52,439 nt of DNA from JBBQNY01 sp038255255 (GTDB lineage: Bacteria > Pseudomonadota > Gammaproteobacteria > Xanthomonadales > Ahniellaceae): assembly GCA_038255255.1 (NCBI GenBank), contig JBBSLL010000022.1, positions 1 through 52,439 on the forward strand, given 5' to 3'. The position numbers and the translations under genes were made by a program. Numbering within the stretch: position 1 is the first letter of the stretch; each line of letters begins with the position of its first letter. Below, piece by piece: positions 18,788 to 26,373 of the stretch. Under the pieces are notes generated by a model, which did no database searches, was not told the DNA's origin, and worked only from the letters and a program-made list of their open reading frames with translations.

Positions 18788-18791
<4 letters not shown>
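18144..18791 (-). CDS. rpiA: Ribose-5-phosphate isomerase A
   Basis: A 215-residue enzyme interconverting ribose-5-phosphate and ribulose-5-phosphate in the pentose phosphate pathway. Motifs: MWLGIGTGSTMAFFIEGL, VSSSERSTRQLRELGF, DLYVDGADECDPHRRLIKGGGGALTREKI with the catalytic DGADE and KGGGGA, and FPVPIEVIPMA. Length matches E. coli RpiA (219). The ATG overlaps the stop of the EVE-domain gene by 4 bases, so the two are coupled. Confidence 0.97.
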
Positions 18792-19249
<458 letters not shown>

Positions 19250-19304
19250 CGTGTCTCTCCGATCGTGCCCCGGCGCACGCACGCTACCGGACCGTGTCGC
19301 TCCA

Positions 19305-19901
19305 CTAGTGTTCCCCCCGCACGCATTTGAATGCCTCGATCTCCGTCACGACCCAGTCCAGGTCGACGTCCCACGCAGCGGACTCGATGGATGCGACTTC
19401 CTGGCAGGCATAGGCGATTCCGATCAGGAGCGGCGGAGGCGGTCCACCTTGTCGAAATGCGAATGTCCGGTCGTAGTAACCGCCTCCGGTGCCCAGGCGG
19501 TGACCCATTCGATCAAAAGCGACGGTCGGGAGAAGCACCACATCCAGTGAGGTCGCCTCCACCACTGTGGCAACTATTGGTTCCGGAATTCCAAAACGGT
19601 TCGCTTCGACGTCGTCGCCCATCTGCCACGGCGCGAAGGCGAGCTTGCCGCGCTTGCGGGCGGGGACTTTCGGCAGCAGGAATGTCCGCGCATCATCCCG
19701 ATCGAGCGCCGTGACGACGGAGGAGAGCGGCAGCTCTCCCGCGATCGCCCAGTAGCCCGCAACTCGCCGCGCCGCGACGTAGCCCGGGATGGTGTCGAGG
19801 TGCGCCACGACGGCCCGGGCAGCGGCAAACCTCGCGCTTCCATCGAGCGCCTCGCGTCGCTTGCGCAGCTCCGCGCGAAGCCGCACGCGCGATTCGCTCA
19901 C
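19305..19901 (-). CDS. ygfA: 5-formyltetrahydrofolate cyclo-ligase
   Basis: A 198-residue enzyme converting 5-formyl-THF to 5,10-methenyl-THF with ATP. Recognisable parts are the basic N-terminal RAELRKRREAL helix, YWAIAGELPLSSVV, FLLPKV, the central GIPEP and VVLLPTVAFDRMGHRLGTGGGYYDRTFA with the nucleotide-binding GxGGGYYDR. The start is GTG 19901. The 6S RNA gene lies immediately upstream, the classical zapA-ssrS-ygfA order of gammaproteobacteria, and readthrough of the 6S terminator may express this gene. Confidence 0.95.
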   Translation of the reverse strand: MSESRVRLRAELRKRREALDGSARFAAARAVVAHLDTIPGYVAARRVAGYWAIAGELPLSSVVTALDRDDARTFLLPKVPARKRGKLAFAPWQMGDDVEANRFGIPEPIVATVVEATSLDVVLLPTVAFDRMGHRLGTGGGYYDRTFAFRQGGPPPPLLIGIAYACQEVASIESAAWDVDLDWVVTEIEAFKCVRGEH

Positions 19902-19951
19902 GGCCGGGATCGGCCGTCACGCAGCGGCAAGCCGGCGTGGGAAAAAAAAGC

Positions 19952-20141
19952 GGCACTGCCGCCATGCCGATGTCCGTGAAACGACCTTGATCCGAACGGA
20001 TCAGGTGGGAGGGCTCGCGAAGCTCTGGGCTTTCCGCTCGTGGCGGACTTGCACGCCTGCTTCGATATTGCCGACCCGGTACCACTATTTAGGGTCAAGG
20101 CAAATGCAACGCGGACTGTCGAACATGGCAGACGAGTGCCT
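19952..20141 (-). ncRNA. ssrS: 6S RNA
   Basis: About 190 bases on the reverse strand between zapA and ygfA. The 5' end (GGCACTCGTCTGCCATG) and 3' end (CATGGCGGCAGTGCC) pair as the closing stem. The middle has the conserved 3' hairpin CACCTGATCC-GTTC-GGATCAAGG, aligning with E. coli CACCTTGAACC...GGTTCAAGG. A U-tract (eight A's on the top strand, 19942-19949) follows. 6S RNA mimics an open promoter and sequesters sigma-70 RNA polymerase in stationary phase. The exact ends are inferred from pairing and the promoter position. Confidence 0.85.
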
Positions 20142-20145
20142 GCGG

Positions 20146-20466
20146 TCATTGTATGAAGTGTGCGAGCGCGCCATCAAGCTTTCGTTGCAGGCTGGCGACG
20201 TTCTCGCTCAGGCTGCCGTCAGACACGCGCGCGTTCGCGGACAATTCCAGGAATTCGTGAGCAAGTGTCAACGCCGCCATGACCGCGACGCGTTCGGTGT
20301 TGGAACCGCGCGACTGCGCGCGCAGCGCACGCATCCGCCCGTCGAGCAGCGCGGCCGCTTCCAGCAGCGGTGCCTTCTCGTGCGGTTCGCACGCCACCAA
20401 ATAATCGCGATCAAGGATGCTGACGTTGACCGGTGCCGGGTCGGGAGCCATGGTCTTCGCGCTCAT
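20146..20466 (-). CDS. zapA: Cell division protein ZapA
   Basis: A 106-residue FtsZ-bundling factor. The N-terminal VNVSILDRDYLVACEPHEK matches the ZapA beta-hairpin motif, and the ERVAVMAALTLAHEFLEL helix leads to the C-terminal coiled coil (SLSENVASLQRKLDGALAHF). Length is normal (E. coli 109). ATG 20466 overlaps the stop of the upstream small coiled-coil gene by 4 bases. The 6S RNA promoter is embedded in its 3' end. Confidence 0.93.
   Translation of the reverse strand: MSAKTMAPDPAPVNVSILDRDYLVACEPHEKAPLLEAAALLDGRMRALRAQSRGSNTERVAVMAALTLAHEFLELSANARVSDGSLSENVASLQRKLDGALAHFIQ
20148..20177 (-). promoter_or_regulatory. Promoter of 6S RNA inside the zapA 3' end
   Basis: On the reverse strand: -35 TTGATG (20172-20177), an 18-base spacer and -10 TACAAT (20148-20153). 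Transcription would start near 20141. The -35 and spacer lie in the last zapA codons, and the -10 box shares base 20148 with the zapA stop codon. Confidence 0.7.
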
Positions 20467-20687
20467 CCGTTCTGCTCCAGCGACTTCAGGCGATTGATCA
20501 TGGCTTCCACGCGCGAACGCGTCTGCTCGTTGCGGGCGATGAGCCCGGCGCGTTCGGTGATGAGCGATTCCTGGCTGGCGCGCAGGCTGCGGTTCTCGTC
20601 GAGCAGGCGCAGTGCCAACGCCGTGAGCTGGTCGACCTTGCGGCCGATTTCCTGGAGTTCGCGCGCTGTGGGTACCGCATCGGCCAT
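20463..20687 (-). CDS. Small coiled-coil protein upstream of zapA (TIGR02449, ZapB-like)
   Basis: A 74-residue coiled-coil protein (ELQEIGRKVDQLTALALRLLDEN...LKSLEQNG) of the gammaproteobacterial TIGR02449 family, routinely paired with zapA and thought to act like ZapB. ATG 20687 (MADAVPTARE) is chosen because the conserved coiled coil begins shortly after it; an in-frame start at 20732 adds unrelated residues. There is no Shine-Dalgarno sequence before this ATG, and a promoter ends only about 8 bases upstream, so the mRNA may be leaderless. Confidence 0.82.
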   Translation of the reverse strand: MADAVPTARELQEIGRKVDQLTALALRLLDENRSLRASQESLITERAGLIARNEQTRSRVEAMINRLKSLEQNG

Positions 20688-20694
20688 GCGCGGC

Positions 20695-20723
20695 AAGGTA
20701 GGGGAAGGGTCCGCTGCGGTCAA
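20695..20723 (-). promoter_or_regulatory. Promoter for the zapB-like/zapA operon
   Basis: Reverse strand: -35 TTGACC (20718-20723), 17-base spacer and -10 TACCTT (20695-20700). The expected start point is at 20687-20689, at or next to the ATG. Confidence 0.5.
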
Positions 20724-20763
20724 TGTCGTCAATGCGGCCCGCCTCCCGAGGCGCCATCGCGCT

Positions 20764-20831
20764 TGTGGAGCGGAGCTGCGCTCCGCTGGGCGTCCGTCGC
20801 AAGGTCGCAGCCGAGCAAGCTCGGCTCTACA
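20764..20831. repeat. REP-like palindrome pair, family D copy 2
   Basis: TGTGGAGCGGAGCTGCGCTC at the left and AAGCTCGGCTCTACA at the right, the same composite as copies 1 and 3 with one T-to-G-type change in the left arm (TGTGGAG for TGTAGAG). It lies 10 bases past the stop of the GGDEF/EAL gene, between two same-strand genes. Confidence 0.88.
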
Positions 20832-20841
20832 GAAGCAGGAG

Positions 20842-23163
20842 CTACGCGATGTCCATGGTCATGCGACGACCGCGCAGGAATTCGAGGCAGTCATCAGCCT
20901 CGAGCGGATGGCTCACCAGGAAGCCCTGTGCTTCGTCGCAGCCCTTTTCGCGCAGATAGTCCATCTGCTCCTGGGTTTCGACCCCTTCCGCCACCACGGT
21001 GAGGCCGAGGGTGTGCGCCATGATGATGATGGTGTCCGTGATCACTCGATCATCCGCGTCGGTGACAATGTCGTCCACGAACGCCCTGTCGATCTTGACC
21101 GCGTCGATCGGCAGGCGCTTGAGGTAGGCGAGGGAGGAATAGCCGGTGCCGAAGTCGTCCACCGCGATGCGCACGCCCAGTGCCTTGATCTGCGTGAGCG
21201 CCTCGATCGCATGGTCGGGATTGGCCATGAGGATGCTCTCGGTCAGCTCGAGCTCGAGCCGGTGTCCCTTCACCTGGGCGCCCTGCAGCGCGGTCATGAG
21301 GCGCGTGATCAGGTCGCCGCGGAACAACTGCAGCATCGAGATGTTGACTGCCATGTTCGGCACGTTGACGCCCTGGTCCGACCACGTCTGCAGCTGGGCC
21401 ACGGCTTCGCGGAGCACCCAGTCGCCGATAGCCACGATGAGGCCGGTTTCTTCCGCCAGGGGAATGAACACCGCGGGGCCGACTTCTCCCAGCGCGTCGC
21501 TGCGCCAGCGCAGCAACGCCTCGACGCCGGTGATGCGGCCGTCGTCGAGCGACATGCGCGGCTGGTAGACGAGGCGCAGCTCGTTGTTGTCGAGCGCCTT
21601 CTGCAGGCGCCCCGACAGCTCGCCACGCAGCTTGTTGCGCGCTTCCATCGCGTCGCTGTAGACCAGGTACGTGTTGCGACCGCGTTCCTTGGCCTGGTAC
21701 ATCGCGGCGTCGGCGAACTTGAGCAGGTCGGTAGGAACCAGGCCGTGCTCTGGCGAAATGCTGATGCCGATCGAGGGAGAGATCACGAACTCGGTGCGTC
21801 CGTCCACCACCAGCGCCCTCGAGAACGCGTCCAGCACCCGTTGCGCGCAGATCTCCGCCTCGCTGACGTCGTCCAGTGCCTCGAGGACTACCGTGAACTC
21901 GTCGCCACCGAGCCGCGCGACCGTAGCGGATTCCGGCACCGTGGCGCGAAGGCGCGCTCCCACCGCCTTGAGCAGGCGGTCGCCGGCATTGTGGCCGAGC
22001 GAATCGTTGATGTACTTGAATCGGTCGAGGTCCAGGAACAGCACGGCCACGCGCTGCCCGTTGCGACGGGCGCGGATGAGCGCATGCGCCAGGCGTTCGC
22101 CGAGCAGTGCGCGGTTGGGCAGGCCGGTGAGGCCGTCGTAGTTCGCCAGATAGCGCAGTTCCTGCTCCACGCGCTTGCGCTCGGTGATGTCGGTGATCAC
22201 CCCGACGAAATGCGTGCGCTGCCCGAGGGCGTCCCGTACCTCGCTGACGTCGAGCGCGCACAGCAGTTCTTCCCCATTCTCGCAGCGTTGCCACAACTCG
22301 CCGCTCCACCGGCCGTGCTCCACGGCGGCGGCCCGGATGGTGTCGTAGAACTGCTCGTCGTGCTGTTCGGCGTTGAGTATCGATGCGTCCTGGCCGAGGA
22401 TCGTTCCCTCGTCGTAGCCGAGCATGCGCGTGAAGGCCGGATTGATGGAGACGAAGCGGAAGGAGAGATCGGTGACGGTCACCGCCTCGCTCATGCTGCG
22501 GATCACCTGTTGCGCGATGAGTCGCTCGCGCTGCGCCTGGCGAATGGCGGTGACATCGCGCGCCGTCCCGGCGATCCGCGTCGCCCTGCCGTCCGCATCA
22601 CGCTCGACGACCTTGCCGCGCGACAACACCCAGACCCAGTCGCCTTCCGCGTTGCGGATGCGGTGCTGCGACTCGTAGTGATCGGTGGCACCGCTCGCCA
22701 GCGCTTCGAATCGCGCCTCGACTCCGGGGAGGTCGTGCGGATGTACCGCGTCGCGACGCCATTCCTCCGCGCTCATCGCCTGCTCGGATGGCATGCCCAG
22801 CAGTGAATCGGCACCGATGCGATGCAGGCGCTGGTCGCGAAGATCGTAATCCCAGAACTCGTCGCCCGATCCCCAGATCGCGACCTGGAGCCGCCTGTCG
22901 CGTTGGCGCAAGGCCCGGTGGTACTCGCGCAGGCTCTGGCGACGTCGATGTATCGACCAGGCCAGCAGGCCCCCAATGGCGATGATTGCCGCGGCGTAAA
23001 CCAGCTTCATCGGCAGCGAAGCCCACCATGGTGTGACACTCGCGGCGGCGGCGATGCCTGGCGTGACCAGCACGAACGCAGCCGCGAACAAGACCATCCC
23101 GACGCCGCGACCGAGCAGGCGCGCCCGTGCTAGTTGCCGATTGCGGCCCGATCTCTGCAGCAT
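20842..23163 (-). CDS. PAS/PAS/GGDEF/EAL c-di-GMP signalling protein
   Basis: A 773-residue membrane-bound protein. Two hydrophobic segments (about 22-42 and 53-69) anchor the N-terminus. Two PAS domains follow (about 85-205 and 215-335, with YESQHRIRNAEGDWVWVLSRG and DITERKRVEQEL), then a GGDEF domain (about 340-500) with an intact RLGGDEFTVVLE active site and an EAL domain (about 510-765) with GVEALLRW, ELTESILM and DDFGTGYSSLAYLKRLPIDAVKID. Both halves look catalytically complete, so it could make and break c-di-GMP, with PAS input deciding which. ATG 23163 leads its own transcript; a family D repeat follows the gene. Confidence 0.95.
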   Translation of the reverse strand: MLQRSGRNRQLARARLLGRGVGMVLFAAAFVLVTPGIAAAASVTPWWASLPMKLVYAAAIIAIGGLLAWSIHRRRQSLREYHRALRQRDRRLQVAIWGSGDEFWDYDLRDQRLHRIGADSLLGMPSEQAMSAEEWRRDAVHPHDLPGVEARFEALASGATDHYESQHRIRNAEGDWVWVLSRGKVVERDADGRATRIAGTARDVTAIRQAQRERLIAQQVIRSMSEAVTVTDLSFRFVSINPAFTRMLGYDEGTILGQDASILNAEQHDEQFYDTIRAAAVEHGRWSGELWQRCENGEELLCALDVSEVRDALGQRTHFVGVITDITERKRVEQELRYLANYDGLTGLPNRALLGERLAHALIRARRNGQRVAVLFLDLDRFKYINDSLGHNAGDRLLKAVGARLRATVPESATVARLGGDEFTVVLEALDDVSEAEICAQRVLDAFSRALVVDGRTEFVISPSIGISISPEHGLVPTDLLKFADAAMYQAKERGRNTYLVYSDAMEARNKLRGELSGRLQKALDNNELRLVYQPRMSLDDGRITGVEALLRWRSDALGEVGPAVFIPLAEETGLIVAIGDWVLREAVAQLQTWSDQGVNVPNMAVNISMLQLFRGDLITRLMTALQGAQVKGHRLELELTESILMANPDHAIEALTQIKALGVRIAVDDFGTGYSSLAYLKRLPIDAVKIDRAFVDDIVTDADDRVITDTIIIMAHTLGLTVVAEGVETQEQMDYLREKGCDEAQGFLVSHPLEADDCLEFLRGRRMTMDIA

Positions 23164-23199
23164 TGCCCAAGCATAGCGGTGTCCTGCGCGAAGCGGCCG

Positions 23200-23226
23200 T
23201 TGCGGGTCGCTTCGGGCCGCTAGAAT
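23200..23226 (+). promoter_or_regulatory. Possible pepP promoter
   Basis: TTGCGG at 23200-23205 and a good -10 TAGAAT at 23221-23226, but with a short 15-base spacer. It is suitably placed, about 90 bases before the pepP start. Confidence 0.35.
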
Positions 23227-23316
23227 TCCCTGCTCCCGGACGGTGGTGACAATGCCCAGGTCTCCGCTTCACCAACCCACCGATCGCACGCCAGTGCATG
23301 CAACGGGCGCGCGTCC

Positions 23317-24624
23317 GTGATCCCCGCAGCCGAGTTTGCGCGTCGACGTGCGCAGCTCATGCGTATCGCGGGCGATGACAGCATCCTCATCCTGCCGGCG
23401 GCGCCCGAGCGGATCCGCAGCAACGACTCGCACTACCCGTATCGGCAGGACAGCGATTTCCTTTACCTCAGCGGATTTCCGGAACCCCACGCGGTGATCG
23501 CCCTGATCCCGGGCCGGACCGCCGGTGCGGCGATCCTGTTCTGCCGCGAACGCGACCCGGAGCGAGAACGCTGGGACGGACCGCGCTCGGGACCGGAGGG
23601 CGCGACTCGCGAGTACGGTTTCGACGATGCGTTTCCGATCGACGACATCGACGACATCCTGCCGGGGCTGATCGAGGGCCGCCAGCGCGTGCATTACCCG
23701 CTGGGTCGAGATCCCGATTTCGACCAGCGGTTGCTGGGCTGGATCAACCGCGTACGCGCCGACATCAAGCAGGGCGCGCAGCCTCCGCACGAGCTGGCGG
23801 AACTCGGGCATCTCCTGCACGAAATGCGTCTCTTCAAGTCGCGCGCCGAACTGGCATTGATGCGCAAGGCCGCACGCATCAGCGCTGCCGCGCATATGCG
23901 TGCGGCGCGCATGGCGCGCAGCGGGGAGTCGGAGACCACCGTTGCCGCCGCAATCCTGCATGAGTTCCACCATGCAGGTGCCGTGGCGGCGTACGAGCCC
24001 ATCGTCGGCAGCGGTGAGAACGCCTGCGTGCTGCACTACCGTGCGAACAGGGCGCCTTTGCGCGATGGCGACCTGCTGCTGGTCGACGCGGGGGCCGAAC
24101 TGGAAGGCTATGCCAGCGACATCACGCGCACCTGGCCGATTGGAGGCCGGTACTCGCGCGAACAGCGTGCACTGTACGAAGTGGTGCTGGCCGCACAGGC
24201 CGCCGCCATCGAGCGCGTGGTGCCAGGCTCGGCCTGGGACGACCCGCACAACGCCGCGGTCAGCGTACTCACCCAGGGCCTGCTGGACCTGAAACTGCTG
24301 AGCGGCGACCTGGCCGGCAACATCGAGCGGGGCGATTACCGGGAGTTCTACATGCACAAGACCGGGCACTGGCTCGGTCTCGATGTGCACGACGTGGGCG
24401 ACTACCGCATCGAAGGCCAGTTCCGGCAGCTGGAGCCCGGGATGGTGCTCACCATCGAGCCAGGCCTCTACATCGCCCCGGATGCACCGGGCGTCGATGT
24501 GCGCTGGCGGGGTCTCGGCATCCGCATCGAAGACGACGTCGTGGTAACCCGCAACGGCCCGGACATCCTCAGCCGCGACGCGCCCAAGGAGATCGCCGAT
24601 ATCGAGCGTCTTCTTGCTGCGTGA
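23317..24624 (+). CDS. pepP: Xaa-Pro aminopeptidase
   Basis: A 435-residue pita-bread metallopeptidase removing N-terminal residues before proline (E. coli PepP 441). The N-terminal domain starts MIPAAEFARRRAQLMRIAGD and includes YPYRQDSDFLYLSGF. The dimetal site ligands are visible: the two Asp of LLVDAGAELEGYASDITRTWP, His in THWLGLDVHD-type MHKTGHWLGLDVHDVG, and the two Glu of TIEPGLYI and IRIEDDVVVT. GTG 23317 is the start. It converges on the related pepQ gene with a gap of only 6 bases. Confidence 0.97.
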   Translation: MIPAAEFARRRAQLMRIAGDDSILILPAAPERIRSNDSHYPYRQDSDFLYLSGFPEPHAVIALIPGRTAGAAILFCRERDPERERWDGPRSGPEGATREYGFDDAFPIDDIDDILPGLIEGRQRVHYPLGRDPDFDQRLLGWINRVRADIKQGAQPPHELAELGHLLHEMRLFKSRAELALMRKAARISAAAHMRAARMARSGESETTVAAAILHEFHHAGAVAAYEPIVGSGENACVLHYRANRAPLRDGDLLLVDAGAELEGYASDITRTWPIGGRYSREQRALYEVVLAAQAAAIERVVPGSAWDDPHNAAVSVLTQGLLDLKLLSGDLAGNIERGDYREFYMHKTGHWLGLDVHDVGDYRIEGQFRQLEPGMVLTIEPGLYIAPDAPGVDVRWRGLGIRIEDDVVVTRNGPDILSRDAPKEIADIERLLAA

Positions 24625-24630
24625 ACGTCG

Positions 24631-25962
24631 CTACGCGGCCAGGGCGGCGAACGCGTCGCGCGTCAGGTTCTCGGGTTCGCCTTCGGTCACGACCACATCG
24701 TCTTCGATGCGGACGCCACCGAAGTGCGCGAAGCGTTGCACCCGTTCGAAATCCACGTCGCGCGCGCATGGCTTCGTGCGCAATTCGTCGAGCAGCATCG
24801 GAATGAAATAGATCCCGGGTTCGATCGTGGTGACCATGCCCGGGGCGAGCGTGCGCGTGAGGCGCAGGTAAGGGTGGCCCTCAGGGCGCGGGATCTCGAC
24901 GCCCGATTCGTCGCGGGCAAGTCCCGCGACTTCGTGCACCTGCAAGCCGATGCCGTGGCCGAGGCCATGCGGAAAGAACACGGACGTGACGCCGCTGGCC
25001 AGCGCCGCCTCGGCACTGCAGCGGACGAACCCGTGGTCGATCAGCACCGCCGCCAGGGCGAGATGCGCTTCGACATGCAGTGCCGCGTAATCCTTGCCGG
25101 CCCGCACCCTCGAGCAGAGTTCGAGCTGGACGCGGTCGACCGATTCGATCAGCGCGTGGAACTCCGCGGCGTGCGCTCCCGCATGGGTGCGCGTGATGTC
25201 GCATGCGTAGCCGTGGAAACTGGCGCCCGCGTCGATCAGCAGGCTGTCGCTGTGCGCCGGCGCATTGCGATGCAACTCCATGTAATGCAGCACCGCACCG
25301 TGTTCGTTGAGCGCGATGATGTTGCCGTACGGAAGCTCGTTGTCGCCCTGGCCCGCGGCCGCGCAATAGGCGAGATGGATGCCGAACTCCGATTCGCCGC
25401 GCTCGAACGCCTGGCGTGCGGCCACGTGCGCGCGCACGCCAATCTTGCTCGCGACGCGCATCATCGCGATCTCGTAAGGGGTCTTGAACGCGCGGTGGTA
25501 GTGGAGATGGTCGATCACTACCCGTGGATTGTTCGGGACCATATCGCCGACGCCCGCGTGAGGCTCGCCGATGATCGCGCAGTTCGCCGGCTGGCCCGGC
25601 AGATGGGCACGCGCCTCATCCGCGGTGCGCACGACCACGATGTCGAAGTGCTCGACCCAGTACCCGGCGGGCGAATCCGGCACGACATGCCAGTAGTCGT
25701 GCGGCTGGTGGTAGACAAGCCGCGGACGCTTGCCCGGCGTAAAGACGAGCCAGCTCATGGGAACCCTGGTCAAGGGGACCCATGCCTTGAAATGCGGGTT
25801 GACCCGGAAGGGATAGTCCATGTCGTCGAGAAAGGCCGTGTGCGGCCGACCCGCTGCCACGACCAGATGATCGAAGCCGCCTGCCTCGAGCGCGCGCGTG
25901 GAGCGCGCGGCAATTTCCGTCAGATGCGCTGCGTAGAGCGCCGGCAGTTGATGTTCAGGCAT
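24631..25962 (-). CDS. pepQ: Xaa-Pro dipeptidase
   Basis: A 443-residue dipeptidase cleaving X-Pro dipeptides, the same length as E. coli PepQ. Start MPEHQLPALYAAHLTEIAAR is typical. The dimetal ligands are complete: the two Asp in LLIDAGASFHGYACDITRTHAG, His in GLGHGIGLQVHEVAG, and Glu in TIEPGIYF and VRIEDDVVVT. ELPYGNIIALNEHGAVLHYMEL is characteristic of PepQ rather than PepP. It stands on its own, tail-to-tail with pepP, its distant paralogue. Confidence 0.97.
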   Translation of the reverse strand: MPEHQLPALYAAHLTEIAARSTRALEAGGFDHLVVAAGRPHTAFLDDMDYPFRVNPHFKAWVPLTRVPMSWLVFTPGKRPRLVYHQPHDYWHVVPDSPAGYWVEHFDIVVVRTADEARAHLPGQPANCAIIGEPHAGVGDMVPNNPRVVIDHLHYHRAFKTPYEIAMMRVASKIGVRAHVAARQAFERGESEFGIHLAYCAAAGQGDNELPYGNIIALNEHGAVLHYMELHRNAPAHSDSLLIDAGASFHGYACDITRTHAGAHAAEFHALIESVDRVQLELCSRVRAGKDYAALHVEAHLALAAVLIDHGFVRCSAEAALASGVTSVFFPHGLGHGIGLQVHEVAGLARDESGVEIPRPEGHPYLRLTRTLAPGMVTTIEPGIYFIPMLLDELRTKPCARDVDFERVQRFAHFGGVRIEDDVVVTEGEPENLTRDAFAALAA

Positions 25963-26037
25963 GCGCGGATCCTCTCGACCGATGCGCGATTGTGCCGCAG
26001 CCGCCGACGATGCGCAGCGGAAAGCGCGTGGGGCGCC

Positions 26038-26373
26038 CTAGTCGCCGACAAACGCAACGAGGCGCTCGCGGTCCGCCGGTGCGATGTCGATGATGCGGAA
26101 CCCTGCCCAGTACTCGCCGCCGCCGGGGCCGTGCTGCATGGGTTCGATCCACTGTTCGTGGATGCCGACCTCGATCGGCTCGGTGCCCCGTCCATCGGGG
26201 ATCTGGAACTGCACCTGGTACAGCGTGTCCGACCGCACGGCGCGATTGAGGATGAGCAGCATGCCATCGGGCGAAAGATTGGCCACCACCCCCATGACGT
26301 CGCCCGTCATGGTGTCGGTAACCGCAAGTCGGTCGCCGACCGGCTTGCGCGTGGCTCTGCGCCGCTCGCTCAT
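26038..26373 (-). CDS. PilZ domain c-di-GMP binding protein
   Basis: A 111-residue single PilZ domain. Both c-di-GMP contact motifs are present: RRATR near the N-terminus (RxxxR) and NLSPDG (NxSxxG). The rest is the six-stranded barrel (LYQVQFQIPDGRG, EVGIHEQWIEPM). The ATG overlaps the stop of the upstream DUF1631 gene by 4 bases, so both are co-translated and probably work together. No fused output domain is present, so it should act as an adaptor. Confidence 0.9.
   Translation of the reverse strand: MSERRRATRKPVGDRLAVTDTMTGDVMGVVANLSPDGMLLILNRAVRSDTLYQVQFQIPDGRGTEPIEVGIHEQWIEPMQHGPGGGEYWAGFRIIDIAPADRERLVAFVGD

Noticed and set aside
19789..22806. 1005-codon forward open frame opposite the GGDEF/EAL gene and 6S RNA
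   Set aside because: It is an antisense shadow produced by high GC. It has a low-complexity composition and no recognisable domain, while the opposite strand has intact GGDEF and EAL motifs.
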